64,000 nt of DNA from Ciceribacter sp. T2.26MG-112.2 (GCF_900492205.1 NZ_UEYQ01000007.1:62001-126000), one strand, 5' to 3'. Shown: positions 8,246 through 18,120, numbered from the stretch's first letter. Notes: a model not told the origin generated them from the sequence alone. Translations and numbers: made by a program.

Positions 8246-9619
8246 TCAAGACCTGGCAGCATCACGCCACGTTTCGGCATAATCCTTCAGACCCGCAATC
8301 TTATCCGAAACACGACGCAGATGTACCGCCGGCCGGGTCCCGGCCAGGAGGCTCGCCCCCAACGCCGTTCCCGTATCGGCCAGCGAGGCATGGATCGGCC
8401 TTTTCGCCAGTGTGTGCAATGCCGTCAGGAATACTTCGTTGATCGCAAAAGGCCCCTCGACGACAATCGGACCTCGCGAACCAATCATTTCAAGACAAGT
8501 CGCCGTCATCAGGGCCTGGTATAGACCTGCCGCAGCCCGACGCTCTTCAGCCGCCAAGGGCTCTGAATGCCAGCGGCCTTCCGCGCTGGGATAAGGGCCG
8601 GTGCCGGATACGAAGCTCGGCAGGAGCATTTCTTGCCGTTCGATGACATGGTTGACCGCAGCCATCTCCGCGTCACGGCCGACACTTGGCGTGTCCTGGG
8701 TGATGATTTCCCATTCCCGGCCGCCCATGTAGCGAGCCGATGGGACCGCCTTTCCGTAAGCATCGACGTTGACGAGTGTGTCGCGCCCTTTGTCGAGCTT
8801 GGTGGTCGTACCACCCACCGCGAAACAGACGACCCATGTGCCGGTCGAAACGACAGTACAGGGCGCGCCGAAACCAAGCAGGTGCGGCAGCAGCGACGCA
8901 TTGGAATCATGAATGCCGCAATAGACCGGGATCGGCCCCTGCAAACCGATTTGCTCGGCAATGGCAGGCTGAATGTGACCCAATATATCGAAGGCAGACC
9001 GTAGCGGTGCCAGCCTGTGTCGAACCCCCAGGGCATCGACCAGCGGAGAATATTGCCCTTGGAATGGCAGCCAGAGATCGGTGTGACATCCGAGCGAGGT
9101 ACGCTCGTTCGCGGCTATTCCCGTCAACCGATAGGCCCAATACTGAGGGTAGGTGATGATTGTTGCCACACGCGCGAATTGCCGCGGGAAGCACGCGCTC
9201 TGGTAATGCAGTTGCGCCCCGAGGTTGAGGCCACCCGTCAGGCGGGGCGAAAACGTCTCGGTGAAATCGGGCCGGATCGCGTCATAGGCGCGGTTCACCT
9301 CATCTGGATAAAGGTACTCGTAGTCGAGCACCGGCAAAGCCAGGGCGCCGTCGGCATCGAGCAAAGCCGCACTTGCACCATGCGTGGTGATGGACAGCGC
9401 GTCGAAACCGGGCTCTTTGGCAAAATCCTTCAAGGCTTCCAGAATGAAAGACCAGAGAAGATCCGTGTCAAAATGCGGATAGGGTGCCTGCGTGAGGACC
9501 TTATTGGATATCTTGGTGAGCCCGATCTCGGCACCGGATCGCGCATCGACAATGACGACCTTCGCATTGGTCTTGCCGATGTCGATCACGGCCACGCGGG
9601 CATAGTTGGACGCGCTCAT
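8246..9619 (-). CDS. rhaK: L-rhamnose locus sugar kinase, FGGY family
   Basis: A 457-residue FGGY kinase beginning with the phosphate-1 motif [13 protein letters not shown] and carrying [13 protein letters not shown] and the adenosine-side [10 protein letters not shown]. It is the last gene of the transporter operon and overlaps rhaU by 4 bases, the order described for Rhizobium leguminosarum. There the kinase is required both for catabolism and for activity of the rhamnose ABC transporter (established for that organism). Enzymes of this type phosphorylate rhamnulose, or rhamnose in the rhizobial proposal; which applies here cannot be told from sequence. Confidence 0.9.
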   Translation of the reverse strand: MSASNYARVAVIDIGKTNAKVVIVDARSGAEIGLTKISNKVLTQAPYPHFDTDLLWSFILEALKDFAKEPGFDALSITTHGASAALLDADGALALPVLDYEYLYPDEVNRAYDAIRPDFTETFSPRLTGGLNLGAQLHYQSACFPRQFARVATIITYPQYWAYRLTGIAANERTSLGCHTDLWLPFQGQYSPLVDALGVRHRLAPLRSAFDILGHIQPAIAEQIGLQGPIPVYCGIHDSNASLLPHLLGFGAPCTVVSTGTWVVCFAVGGTTTKLDKGRDTLVNVDAYGKAVPSARYMGGREWEIITQDTPSVGRDAEMAAVNHVIERQEMLLPSFVSGTGPYPSAEGRWHSEPLAAEERRAAAGLYQALMTATCLEMIGSRGPIVVEGPFAINEVFLTALHTLAKRPIHASLADTGTALGASLLAGTRPAVHLRRVSDKIAGLKDYAETWRDAARS

Positions 9620-9939
9620 GGCAGGTGGAACACCGTAACGAGATCCTTGGCGACCGGGGAATTATCCGGATTGCTTTCCATGATGTCGGCCATGTGCGCC
9701 CACCAGCGCTTCATCACCGGGTGTTCCGGCAGGCTTGCCATTGTGTGGTCCTTCGGGCGCGTGAGAACGCCGAACAAGACGTTGGTCTCGCGGTCGAGAT
9801 GAATCGTATAGTCGCTGACGCCCGCCCGGTGCAGCAGGTCGACCAACTCTGGCCAGATCTCCTCATGACGCTTTTTGTATTCCGCTTCCATGCCGGGATA
9901 GAGCTTCATCTTGAAGGCATATTTCTCCTGCGCGCTCAT
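9616..9939 (-). CDS. rhaU: L-rhamnose mutarotase
   Basis: A 107-residue RhaM/YiiL-family protein that interconverts rhamnose anomers. Recognisable pieces are [21 protein letters not shown], the dimer-forming DYTIHLD strand and the C-terminal [23 protein letters not shown] 9939 is preceded by AAGGAAGTGAG; an in-frame ATG five codons upstream lies inside rhaQ. The stop overlaps rhaK by 4 bases, so expression is coupled. Confidence 0.92.
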   Translation of the reverse strand: MSAQEKYAFKMKLYPGMEAEYKKRHEEIWPELVDLLHRAGVSDYTIHLDRETNVLFGVLTRPKDHTMASLPEHPVMKRWWAHMADIMESNPDNSPVAKDLVTVFHLP

Positions 9940-9940
9940 C

Positions 9941-10954
9941 TCACTTCCTTGCATTTCTGATACGCCGGCCGAGGATCGGCAAAGCGATGGTGACGATCAG
10001 AAGGAGGCCGATGAAGATCGACATGACGATACCGGGTACATTGAGGAGGCCAAGGCCGAAGGTCACGAGGCCCATGACGAAGGCAGCGATCACCACGCCG
10101 GCGATCGTGCCGGCGCCGCCGAGGATCGATACGCCACCGAGGACCACCATGGTCACGACTTCCAGCTCCCACCCTTGCGCGATCGACGGCCGGGTCGAGC
10201 CGAGGCGCGAAGTGAGGCAGACGGCGGCAATGCCGCTCATCAGGCCGGTGAGCAGGAAGAGGATGAACTTCACCCGCTCGACCGGAATGCCGGAAAAGCG
10301 CGCGGCCAGCGGATTGTTGCCGATCACATAGACCTGCCGGCCGAAATTCGTCGCATGCAGCAGCACGGCGAACAGCCCGGCCATGAATAGGAACAACACG
10401 AACTCTAAGGAGAACACCCAGAAGACATAGCCCTGGCCGAAGAAGGCGAAATCGGCCGGGTATTTGCCATAGGCCTGATCGCCGAGCACGATATAGGAAA
10501 TGCCACGGAACAGGCTCATCGTGCCGATGGTCACGACGATCGACGGAAGCTTCAGCCCAGCCACCAGGATGCCGTTGAAGGCGCCGCAGGCGAGACCGGT
10601 GCCGATGCCGATCGCCACCAGCCCCGGCGCGCCGATGCCCATTTGCGCGGCATAGCCCATGGCGGTGGAGGCGAGCGCGATGATCGCGGCGACCGAGAGA
10701 TCGATCTCGCCGGCAATGATCAGGAGCGCCATGGCAAAGGCGATCATCGCCTTTTCGGTGAAGTTGAAGGTGGCGTCCGACAGGTTCCACGCGTCGAGGA
10801 AATAGGGCGAGGCCAGCGAATTGGCGATGAAGATCACCACCGCCACGCCGAACAGAAGCACTTCCCAGCTGGCCAGCAGCCGCTTGAACGGCGTGCCGAG
10901 CCGATCCGGGATCTGCCGCCGGGTGGTCGTGGTTTGCGAAGTCGCGGCGCTCAT
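9941..10954 (-). CDS. rhaQ: L-rhamnose ABC transporter permease
   Basis: A 337-residue RbsC/XylH-type permease with about nine to ten hydrophobic helices. It carries the motif [16 protein letters not shown] typical of this family and the ATPase-facing [20 protein letters not shown]. It overlaps rhaP by 4 bases and is separated from rhaU by one base. With RhaP it would form the heterodimeric channel of the rhamnose importer. Confidence 0.92.
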   Translation of the reverse strand: MSAATSQTTTTRRQIPDRLGTPFKRLLASWEVLLFGVAVVIFIANSLASPYFLDAWNLSDATFNFTEKAMIAFAMALLIIAGEIDLSVAAIIALASTAMGYAAQMGIGAPGLVAIGIGTGLACGAFNGILVAGLKLPSIVVTIGTMSLFRGISYIVLGDQAYGKYPADFAFFGQGYVFWVFSLEFVLFLFMAGLFAVLLHATNFGRQVYVIGNNPLAARFSGIPVERVKFILFLLTGLMSGIAAVCLTSRLGSTRPSIAQGWELEVVTMVVLGGVSILGGAGTIAGVVIAAFVMGLVTFGLGLLNVPGIVMSIFIGLLLIVTIALPILGRRIRNARK

Positions 10955-11949
10955 GCGGTCACCTCCTGGCTTTCCTTGGCCGCACGGTCGCGCAGAATAA
11001 TGCGGCCCTTCTTGGCTTCGGCCCGGGCGTTGAAGACGACGGCGAGCACGATGACGACGCCGGAGATCGCCATCTGGGCAAAGGGCGAGATGCCGATGAC
11101 CGGCAAGGCGTTCTTGATCACGCCAAGGAACAGCGCGCCGAGCACGGTGCCGGTCACCGAGCCGATGCCGCCGGCGATCGATACGCCACCGATGACATTG
11201 GCAGCCACGCTGTCGAGTTCGAAGCCGGCGGCGATATCGACATAGGCAACCGCATAGCGCGACACCCAGAGATAGCCCGACAGACCGGCGAGCGCGCCCG
11301 ACAGCACGAAGGCGAGGAAACGGGCGCGGCCGACATCGATGCCGGCATAGACCGCTGCCGTCGGATTGCCGCCCGCCGCATAGGTCGAGCGGCCGAACGG
11401 CGTGCGGGTGAGCACGAACCAGATGAGGAAGACGATGGCGATCGCCGCCCAGGACAGGACCGGCAAGCCCATGACGCTGATGCGCGGCAGGCCGAGGAAG
11501 TCCGGCGTCATCTGGTGCGCATTGACCCAGCTGCCGCCCGAGAGCACGAAGGCCATGCCGCGATAGATGGTGAGCGTGCCGAGCGTGACTACGATCGGCG
11601 GGATCTGCAAGAGCCAGACGAGAAAGCCATTGATCGCGCCGAGTACCGCGCCGATGCCGATCGCAATCACGATCAGCAGCGCCAGCGGCAGGCCGGGATA
11701 GGCGGCATCCAGCATGGCAACCGCCATGCCGGTAAAGGCAAGGTTGGCGGCGACCGAAAGATCGATCGACTTGGTCAGGATGACGGTCATCTGGCCGAGC
11801 GCCAGGATGATCAGGATCGAGGTGTCGTTGAAGATCGTCGCCAGATTGCCGGGCGTCGCGAAATTCGACGCCCGCGTCGAGAAGCCGGCGATCATCACGA
11901 CAATGATCAGCCCCAGCAGGATTTCGCGGTTCTTGAGAAGCCGTTGCAT
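10951..11949 (-). CDS. rhaP: L-rhamnose ABC transporter permease
   Basis: A 332-residue paralogue of the adjacent permease. It has the same helix pattern with KSIDLSVAANLAFTGM in place of the EIDLSVA motif and GGVSIAGGIGSVTGTVLGAL as the coupling loop. It follows rhaT by 11 bases and overlaps rhaQ by 4. The two-permease layout matches the rhizobial rhamnose transporter rather than E. coli RhaT, a proton symporter unrelated to the gene called rhaT here. Confidence 0.92.
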   Translation of the reverse strand: MQRLLKNREILLGLIIVVMIAGFSTRASNFATPGNLATIFNDTSILIILALGQMTVILTKSIDLSVAANLAFTGMAVAMLDAAYPGLPLALLIVIAIGIGAVLGAINGFLVWLLQIPPIVVTLGTLTIYRGMAFVLSGGSWVNAHQMTPDFLGLPRISVMGLPVLSWAAIAIVFLIWFVLTRTPFGRSTYAAGGNPTAAVYAGIDVGRARFLAFVLSGALAGLSGYLWVSRYAVAYVDIAAGFELDSVAANVIGGVSIAGGIGSVTGTVLGALFLGVIKNALPVIGISPFAQMAISGVVIVLAVVFNARAEAKKGRIILRDRAAKESQEVTA

Positions 11950-11960
11950 GTCGAATGTCC

Positions 11961-13493
11961 TTAGCGGTTGCCGGTGGCGGCGCGCACCAGCGTCTCGGCG
12001 GTCAGTCCGTCGCGGTCATAGAGCCCGGCCATCAACCCCTCGTGCATCACCAGCACGCGGTCGGACATACCAAGGATTTCCGGCAGTTCCGACGAGATCA
12101 TGATGATCGACAGCCCCTCGCCCGCAAGTTCGGAGATGAAGCCGTGCACGGCCGCCTTGGAGCCAATGTCGATGCCCTTGGTCGGCTCGTCGAGAATGAT
12201 GACCTTAGGCTGGGTGGCGAGCCACTTGCCGATGACGACCTTCTGCTGGTTGCCGCCCGACAGCGTGCCGACGGGCACCGAGAGTGCGGCCGCGCGCAGG
12301 TCGAGCCGCTCGGCATATTTGCGGGCAAGCGCGAATTCGTTCACGGCCTTGAGGAACCCGCGCACGGACATGCGCGCCAGCGATGGCAGCGACATGTTCT
12401 GGTAGATTGGCATTTCGAGCGCCAGGCCATGACGCCCGCGCTCTTCCGGCACGTAGACGATGCCCGCAGCGATGGCGTTGGCGGGCGTGCGGATCGATAT
12501 CTCGCGGCCGTCTAGCGACAGCCGGCCGGATGCCGGCGCGGTGATGCCGAACAGCGACTGGCAGAGTTCGGAGCGCCCGGCACCGATCAGGCCGTAGACG
12601 CCGAGGATCTCGCCCTTTTTGAGATCGAAGGAAATGTCGCGGAATTCGGTGTCGTGGCAATAGCTCTCGACCGAAAGCACCGTGCCGCCGATCCGGGCCG
12701 GCACCTTGGGGAAGACGTCATGCACGTCGCGGCCGACCATCAGCCGGACGATCTCGTCCTGTGGGGTGGTTTTCAGGACGCCAGAGCCGACCATCTTGCC
12801 GTCGCGGAACACGGCGTAGTTTTCGGCGATTTCATAGACCTCGTCGAACTTGTGGCTGATGAACAGGATCGCCTTGCCCTGCTTTTTCAGTCCTTCGACA
12901 ATGCGGAACAGGTCATCGATTTCCTTGCGGGACAGCGCGGCGGTCGGCTCGTCCATGATGACGATCCGGGCCTCGACCGACAGCGCCCGGGCGATGGCGA
13001 CCAGATGGCGCTGGGCGATCGACAGGTCTTTTAGCCGGATGGTCGGGTCGATGCTGCTTTCCAGTTCGGCTAGCAGCTGGCGCGCACGCTGGTTGATGGT
13101 TTTCCAGTCGATCAGGCCGAACCGCGTGCGCGGCGCATGGCCGAGAAAGATGTTCTCGCCGACCGTCAGCTCGTCGAACAGTACGGTCTCCTGGTGGATC
13201 GCGGTGACGCCCGCGTCGATCGCGCCTTGCGCATTGGCAAAGGCGATCGGCTGGCCGTCGATCAGGATCTCGCCCTCGTTCGGACGGTAGATGCCGGTCA
13301 GGATCTTGACGAGCGTCGACTTGCCGGCACCGTTCTCGCCGATCAGCGCCGTCACCTTGCCCGGATAGAGCGCGATGTTCACGCCATCGAGCGCCTTCAC
13401 CCCCGGAAAGATCTGGGAAATGCCGCGCATTTCGAGGATCGGCGTGTCGGCGGCGAGCGGCGCGGTATCGAGAGGTCTGGCTTGAACGGTCAT
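11961..13493 (-). CDS. rhaT: L-rhamnose ABC transporter ATP-binding protein (duplicated ATPase)
   Basis: A 510-residue fusion of two ATPase domains, as in RbsA/XylG. The first domain has Walker A GENGAGKST, signature LSIAQRHLVAIARAL and Walker B IVIMDEPTAALS. The second has a degenerate Walker A region (YGLIGAGRSELCQSL), signature LSGGNQQKVVIGKWL and IILDEPTKGIDIGSK. The altered second P-loop is normal for this family. It lies between rhaS and rhaP; the spacer to rhaS carries palindromic repeats that probably shape transcript levels. Confidence 0.93.
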   Translation of the reverse strand: MTVQARPLDTAPLAADTPILEMRGISQIFPGVKALDGVNIALYPGKVTALIGENGAGKSTLVKILTGIYRPNEGEILIDGQPIAFANAQGAIDAGVTAIHQETVLFDELTVGENIFLGHAPRTRFGLIDWKTINQRARQLLAELESSIDPTIRLKDLSIAQRHLVAIARALSVEARIVIMDEPTAALSRKEIDDLFRIVEGLKKQGKAILFISHKFDEVYEIAENYAVFRDGKMVGSGVLKTTPQDEIVRLMVGRDVHDVFPKVPARIGGTVLSVESYCHDTEFRDISFDLKKGEILGVYGLIGAGRSELCQSLFGITAPASGRLSLDGREISIRTPANAIAAGIVYVPEERGRHGLALEMPIYQNMSLPSLARMSVRGFLKAVNEFALARKYAERLDLRAAALSVPVGTLSGGNQQKVVIGKWLATQPKVIILDEPTKGIDIGSKAAVHGFISELAGEGLSIIMISSELPEILGMSDRVLVMHEGLMAGLYDRDGLTAETLVRAATGNR

Positions 13494-13511
13494 TGTCTTT
13501 TCGGTTCCTAT

Positions 13512-13645
13512 GAGCCCCTCATCCGCCTGCCTGCACCTTCTCCCCGCAGGCGGGGAGAAGGAAGAAACCAGGCGGCGTCATCCTATCATTGGGGCACGTC
13601 CCCTCTCCCCGCATGCGGGGGAGAGGGCTAGGGTGAGGGGCACCA
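13512..13645. repeat. rhizobial palindromic intergenic element (RIME-like)
   Basis: Two strong hairpins sit between rhaS and rhaT: a perfect 11-base stem at 13536-13561 (CCTTCTCCCCG / CGGGGAGAAGG) and a 10-base stem at 13601-13627 (CCCTCTCCCC / GGGGAGAGGG). The flanks CCCCTCATCCGCCTGCCTGC and GCTAGGGTGAGGGG are typical of dispersed rhizobial repeats; I compare them with RIME1 from memory. Within the operon it may stabilise upstream rhaS mRNA or reduce read-through. Confidence 0.65.
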
Positions 13646-13668
13646 GGTCCCCAAGCTCGGATGCGAGA

Positions 13669-14664
13669 TCAGAAGATCTTCGAGAACTCGTCGATGTTCG
13701 ACGAATTGTAGACGAAGGGGTCGGCCATGGCCGCTTCGCCGTTATCGCCGACCTTGATCTTGCCCATGCGGCCGGCTTCGATTTCCGAGCCCGGCGCGCC
13801 GTCGGTGTCGCCCTTGACCAGGCGATAGGCGATCTGGGTGGCCGAATAGCCGAGGTCGATCGGGTTCCAGATGGCGAATTCCTTGGTCGCACCCGACTTG
13901 ATGGCGCCGGCCATTTCGGACGGGAGGCCAAGGCCGGTCACGAAGACTTCGCCGATCTTGCCGGCATCCTTGACGGCCTGCGAGGCGGCCAGCACACCGA
14001 CCGTGGTCGGAGCAACGATGACCTTGACGTTCGGCGAGGATGACAGAAGGCCGTTGGCTTCGCGATAGCTCTTGTCGGCCAGGTCGTCGCCGTAGACGGT
14101 CGTGGTCAGGTTGAGGCCCGGGAAGTCCTTGAGCTGCTTCTTCATTTCCTCGATCCAGATGTTCTGGTTGGTCGAGGTCGTGGTGGCCGAGAGAATGGCG
14201 AAGTCGCCCTTGCCGCCTTCGAGATGGTTGGCGGCGAGTTGCAGGCACATCTTGCCGATCAGTTCGTTGGACGACGGGTTGAGGTGCATGATGCGGCCTT
14301 CGGCGGCTACGCCCGAATCCCACGAAATGACCTTGATGCCGCGCTGGGCGGCTTTCTTGAGCGCCGGCACGACGGCGTCCGGATCGTTGGCCGAGATCGC
14401 GATGGCATCGACGCCCTGCGCGATCAGGGAATTGATGACTTCGATCTGGCCTTCGGCCGTGGTCGTCGTCGGGCCCGTATAGATGATCTCGACGCCGCCC
14501 AGTTCCTTGGCGGCTTCCTCGGCACCCTTGTTGGCGGCCTCGAAGAAGCCGTTGCCGAGCGACTTGACCACGAGTGCGATCTTCATGTCGGCCGCGTTGG
14601 CACCGGATGCCATTGCCATGGCGGCAAGGGCAACACCGGCGAGCAGTGTCTTGGACAGTTTCAT
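13669..14664 (-). CDS. rhaS: L-rhamnose ABC transporter substrate-binding protein
   Basis: A 331-residue periplasmic binding protein of the ribose-type cluster. The N-terminal signal peptide (KLSKTLLAGVALAAMAMASG, cleavage after ANA) leads into ADMKIALVVKSLGNGFF, and later VDAIAISANDPDAVVPALKK is the usual hinge-side motif. ATG 14664 follows GGGAGGAAGACCAA. It is the first structural gene after rhaR and delivers rhamnose to RhaPQT. The hairpins after its stop fit the high expression usual for binding proteins. Confidence 0.92.
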   Translation of the reverse strand: MKLSKTLLAGVALAAMAMASGANAADMKIALVVKSLGNGFFEAANKGAEEAAKELGGVEIIYTGPTTTTAEGQIEVINSLIAQGVDAIAISANDPDAVVPALKKAAQRGIKVISWDSGVAAEGRIMHLNPSSNELIGKMCLQLAANHLEGGKGDFAILSATTTSTNQNIWIEEMKKQLKDFPGLNLTTTVYGDDLADKSYREANGLLSSSPNVKVIVAPTTVGVLAASQAVKDAGKIGEVFVTGLGLPSEMAGAIKSGATKEFAIWNPIDLGYSATQIAYRLVKGDTDGAPGSEIEAGRMGKIKVGDNGEAAMADPFVYNSSNIDEFSKIF

Positions 14665-14722
14665 TTGGTCTTCCTCCCAGGTTGATAGACTGCTTTGAAC
14701 TCCCCCACGCGGCCGGATCACA

Positions 14723-15535
14723 TCATGCGACCGACGTGGTATCCTCCTTCTCGGCCGAAGCCATCGGCTTGACCGTAATGAGCTTGATGCCGGCGTCGGT
14801 GACCATAGCGGCCGCCTCGTCGGGAATTTTGTCGTCGGTGATGATCGTCGAGACGTTGTCGAGCGAACACAGGATCAGGCTGGAGCGCTTGGCGAACTTG
14901 CTGGAATCGACCATGACGATCAGCTCGTCCGCCTGGCGCACCAGCTTTTGCTCGCTCTGGATAACCAGCGCGTCCGACTCCATCACGCCATGCGCGTTGA
15001 TGCCCTGCGCCCCGATGAAGATGCGCCGCGCATAGAAATTGCGGATCGCGTCATTGTCGAAGGGCGAGAGGATCAGGCTCTGGTCGCGATAAATCGCCCC
15101 GCCCGGCACCGAAACGGTGCACTTGGAATGCTTCACCAGGTGCTCGGCGATGGCGAAGGAATTGGTCATGACCTGCAGGCGGCGCGCGGACATGAAATGC
15201 ACCATCTGGAAGGTCGTCGTGCCCCCATTGATGATGATCGAATCGCCTTCCTCGCAGAGATCCACGGCTGCGCGCGAAATTGCGCGCTTCTTGTCGATAT
15301 TGACCGATTCCGAAACGCGAAACGGTCGCGCCGCGAGGTTTCCGAGCTGCGGCGGATGGACCGCCTCGGCCCCGCCACGAACCCGACGGAGTTTGCCCTG
15401 CACGTGAAGCGACGCGATATCCCGGCGGATCGTAGCCTCTGAAGCCTCGGTCAACTCGGCGATATCCTGCACGGTGATGACCGGCTTTTCCTGGATCGCG
15501 CTTAATATGATGCGATGACGTTCGCGTTCGTGCAT
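14723..15535 (-). CDS. rhaR: DeoR-family regulator of rhamnose genes
   Basis: A 270-residue DeoR-type repressor: N-terminal winged helix (RHRIILSAIQEKPVITVQDIAELTEASEATIRRDI) and a C-terminal sugar-phosphate-sensing domain of the DeoRC type with INGGTTTFQM. ATG 15535 is preceded by CAGGAGGAGCCC. In R. leguminosarum the equivalent regulator represses the rhamnose genes (known). Here it heads the minus-strand operon and faces rhaD across an intergenic region with an inverted pair of similar 15-base elements. Confidence 0.9.
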   Translation of the reverse strand: MHERERHRIILSAIQEKPVITVQDIAELTEASEATIRRDIASLHVQGKLRRVRGGAEAVHPPQLGNLAARPFRVSESVNIDKKRAISRAAVDLCEEGDSIIINGGTTTFQMVHFMSARRLQVMTNSFAIAEHLVKHSKCTVSVPGGAIYRDQSLILSPFDNDAIRNFYARRIFIGAQGINAHGVMESDALVIQSEQKLVRQADELIVMVDSSKFAKRSSLILCSLDNVSTIITDDKIPDEAAAMVTDAGIKLITVKPMASAEKEDTTSVA

Positions 15536-15579
15536 GGGCTCCTCCTGAGCGTGATTTATCCGAATTGCTTTTATGCTGT

Positions 15580-15646
15580 CAATCACAAACGATCAAAAAA
15601 GATAATGTTGCGTCGCATCATGAATGTTTCTGATCGAAATTGATTG
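15580..15646. promoter_or_regulatory. divergent rha promoter region with inverted operator-like pair
   Basis: CAATCACAAACGATC at 15580-15594 is mirrored by GATCGAAATTGATTG at 15632-15646; the reverse complement of the second agrees with the first at 11 of 15 positions (CAATCA....CGATC). The pair lies between the rhaR and rhaD starts and is a plausible RhaR operator. A TTGACA hexamer overlaps the right copy (15644-15649). Inference only. Confidence 0.42.
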
Positions 15647-15740
15647 ACAATCGTCGCAAGGATGCGCGATACCGTCGACCAGAAGGAGATGGGCCGTCTT
15701 TGCGCGCTGCCCATGAATCGACATGCACAGGGAGGAAGCA

Positions 15741-17837
15741 ATGACGGGCCAAACCCGCCTTCTCGAAAACCGTTGGGACGACGCTTACGCTGCAAAGCTC
15801 GACGAGCCCGGCAAGCTGCTCTACCGGTCCAATCTGTTGGGCGCCGACAAGCGCATCACCAATTACGGCGGCGGCAACACATCGGCAAAGGTCATGGAAA
15901 CCGATCCGCTGACCGGCGAGAAGGTTCGCGTCATGTGGGTCAAGGGTTCCGGCGGCGACATCGGCACGATCAAGCTCGACGGTTTCTCCACCCTCTATAT
16001 GGACAAGCTCGAAGCGCTGAAGACGCTCTACAAGGGCGTCGAGGACGAGGACCGCATGGTCAGCTTCCTGCCGCACTGCACATTCAACCTGAACCCGCGT
16101 GCCGCCTCCATCGACACCCCCCTGCACGGTTTCGTGCCCTTCACCCATGTCGACCACATGCATCCCGACGCGATCATCGCGATCGCCGCTTCGAAGAACT
16201 CGAAGGAACTGACGCAGAAGATCTTCGGCGCCGACATCGGCTGGCTTCCCTGGCGCCGTCCGGGCTTCCAGCTCGGCCTCGACCTCGAAGCCTTCGTCAA
16301 GGCCAACCCGACTGCCCAGGGCGTCGTTCTCGAAAGCCACGGCCTGTTCACCTGGGCGAACGACGCCAAGGACTGCTACCTGCTGACGCTCGAGATCATC
16401 AACAAGGCGATCGAGTGGTTCGCCAAGGAAACCGAAGGCAAGACCATCTTCGGCGGCGCCGTCGCCATGAGCCTGCCGGAAGCCGAACGCCGCGCGATCG
16501 CCGCGAAGTTGATGCCGGAAATCCGTGGCTGCATCGGCAAGGCGGAGCGCAAGCTCGGTCATTTCGACGACCAGGCCGCCGTGCTCGAATTCGTCAATTC
16601 CAGGGATCTTCAGGCGTTGGGAAGCCTCGGCACCTCCTGCCCCGACCACTTCCTGCGCACCAAGATCCGCCCACTGATCGTCGATTTCGACCCGGCCAAG
16701 CCCGACGCCGATGCGGTGATCGCCGGCCTGGACAAGGCACTGGAAGACTACCGCGCCGACTACACGCGCTATTACGAGAGCTGCAAGCACGACAATTCGC
16801 CGAAGATGCGCGACCCCAATCCGGTCATCTTTCTGGTCCCGGGCGTCGGCATGCTGTCCTTTGCCAAGGACAAGGCGACCGCCCGCATTGCCGGCGAGTT
16901 CTACGTCAACGCCATCAACGTGATGAGGGGCGCCTCGACGGTATCCGAATATCAGGGCCTGCCCGAACAGGAGGCCTTCGACATCGAATACTGGCTGCTT
17001 GAGGAAGCGAAACTCCAGCGCATGCCCAAGCCGAAGTCGCTGGCCGGCCGCGTCGCTTTCGTCACAGGCGGCGCCGGCGGCATCGGCCGCGCCACGGCCG
17101 AGCGCCTGATGGCGGAAGGCGCCTGTGTAGTACTGGCCGACATCGACGCCAATGCGCTCGCGGACACCATGGCCGACTTCTCCAGGCGTTACGGCGGCGA
17201 CAACGTCCGGTCCGTCACGCTCGACGTGACCAAGGAAGAAGCCGTCGCCTCCACCTTCGCCGAGGCCTGCATCGAATTCGGCGGCGTCGACATTCTCGTC
17301 TCCAATGCCGGCATCGCCTCATCGGCCCCGGTCGAGGACACGACGCTTCAAATGTGGAACAAGAATATCGACATCCTGGCGACCGGCTACTTCCTCGTCT
17401 CGCGGGAGGCCTTCCGCCTGTTCCGCCGCCAGGCGATCGGCGGCAATATCGTCTTCGTCGCCTCAAAGAATGGCCTTGCCTCCTCGCCCAACGCGTCGGC
17501 CTACTGCACCGCCAAGGCCGCCGAAATTCACCTCGCCCGCTGCCTGGCGCTGGAAGGCGCGGACGCCGGCATCCGCGTTAACACGGTCAATCCGGATGCA
17601 GTGCTGCGCGGTTCGAAGATCTGGAACGGCGAATGGCGCGAACAGCGTGCGGCGTCCTCCAAGATCGAGGTCACCGATCTGGAGGAGCATTACCGCAAGC
17701 GCTCGATGCTGAAGCTCAACGTCTTCCCCGAGGATATTGCCGAAGCGATCTACTTCCTCGCCTCCGACCTCTCCGCCAAGTCGACCGGCAACATCATCAA
17801 TGTCGATGCCGGCAACGCCCAGAGCTTCACGCGCTGA
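15741..17837 (+). CDS. rhaD: bifunctional rhamnulose-1-phosphate aldolase / lactaldehyde dehydrogenase
   Basis: A 698-residue two-domain enzyme. Residues about 1-430 form a class II aldolase/adducin domain (GGGNTSAKVMETDPLTGEKV, HVDHMHPDAIIAIA with metal-binding histidines). Residues about 435-698 form a short-chain dehydrogenase with FVTGGAGGIGRAT and the catalytic YCTAK. The fusion cleaves rhamnulose-1-P to dihydroxyacetone phosphate and L-lactaldehyde, then oxidises or reduces the aldehyde. ATG 15741 follows GGGAGGAAGCA; an ATG six codons upstream lacks a site. Transcribed divergently from rhaR, with rhaI further downstream. Confidence 0.93.
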   Translation: MTGQTRLLENRWDDAYAAKLDEPGKLLYRSNLLGADKRITNYGGGNTSAKVMETDPLTGEKVRVMWVKGSGGDIGTIKLDGFSTLYMDKLEALKTLYKGVEDEDRMVSFLPHCTFNLNPRAASIDTPLHGFVPFTHVDHMHPDAIIAIAASKNSKELTQKIFGADIGWLPWRRPGFQLGLDLEAFVKANPTAQGVVLESHGLFTWANDAKDCYLLTLEIINKAIEWFAKETEGKTIFGGAVAMSLPEAERRAIAAKLMPEIRGCIGKAERKLGHFDDQAAVLEFVNSRDLQALGSLGTSCPDHFLRTKIRPLIVDFDPAKPDADAVIAGLDKALEDYRADYTRYYESCKHDNSPKMRDPNPVIFLVPGVGMLSFAKDKATARIAGEFYVNAINVMRGASTVSEYQGLPEQEAFDIEYWLLEEAKLQRMPKPKSLAGRVAFVTGGAGGIGRATAERLMAEGACVVLADIDANALADTMADFSRRYGGDNVRSVTLDVTKEEAVASTFAEACIEFGGVDILVSNAGIASSAPVEDTTLQMWNKNIDILATGYFLVSREAFRLFRRQAIGGNIVFVASKNGLASSPNASAYCTAKAAEIHLARCLALEGADAGIRVNTVNPDAVLRGSKIWNGEWREQRAASSKIEVTDLEEHYRKRSMLKLNVFPEDIAEAIYFLASDLSAKSTGNIINVDAGNAQSFTR

Positions 17838-17853
17838 TCAAGCCTCCCAAGCC

Positions 17854-17877
17854 CGCCACGGCGCCAATGCCGTGGCG
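17854..17877. terminator. hairpin between rhaD and the Pmp3-family gene
   Basis: A perfect 9-base stem (CGCCACGGC / GCCGTGGCG) with a 6-base loop lies 16 bases after the rhaD stop and 7 bases past the end of the convergent minus-strand gene. It could terminate transcription from both sides. If strong, rhaI needs its own promoter in 18044-18120. Confidence 0.55.
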
Positions 17878-17884
17878 GTGGCCG

Positions 17885-18043
17885 CTATCTCCGCAGGATC
17901 ACCCATATGGCGTGAATGATCCCCGGAACATAGCCACACAGGGTCAGCAGTATGTTGAGCCAGAAATGCAGGCCGATGCCGACCTGTAGGAAGACACCGA
18001 CCGGCGGCAGGAGGATGGCGAGCAGTATGCGTACGACGTCCAT
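17885..18043 (-). CDS. YqaE/Pmp3-family small membrane protein
   Basis: A 52-residue protein translated from ATG 18043. It shows the two-helix UPF0057 pattern: MDVVRILLAILLPPVGVF, then a glycine-rich turn with GIGLHFWLN, then ILLTLCGYVPGIIHAIWVIL. The LPPVGVFLxxG...FWLNxLLTLxGYxPGxIHA signature is diagnostic of the Pmp3/YqaE family, linked elsewhere to membrane potential and salt or cold stress. It lies antisense between rhaD and rhaI, an odd place for a stress protein, so the rhamnose cassette may have been split by it or vice versa. Confidence 0.88.
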   Translation of the reverse strand: MDVVRILLAILLPPVGVFLQVGIGLHFWLNILLTLCGYVPGIIHAIWVILRR

Positions 18044-18120
18044 GAATGTCCCATTTTGCAATGATCGAATTGACGTAGAACGCGGACGGACGACAATCGT
18101 TCGCGGGGAGGAGAGATAAC

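Noticed and set aside
13512-13645. Possible short CRISPR-like repeats
   Set aside because: The two hairpins differ in sequence and have no regular spacers; they fit a dispersed palindromic element.
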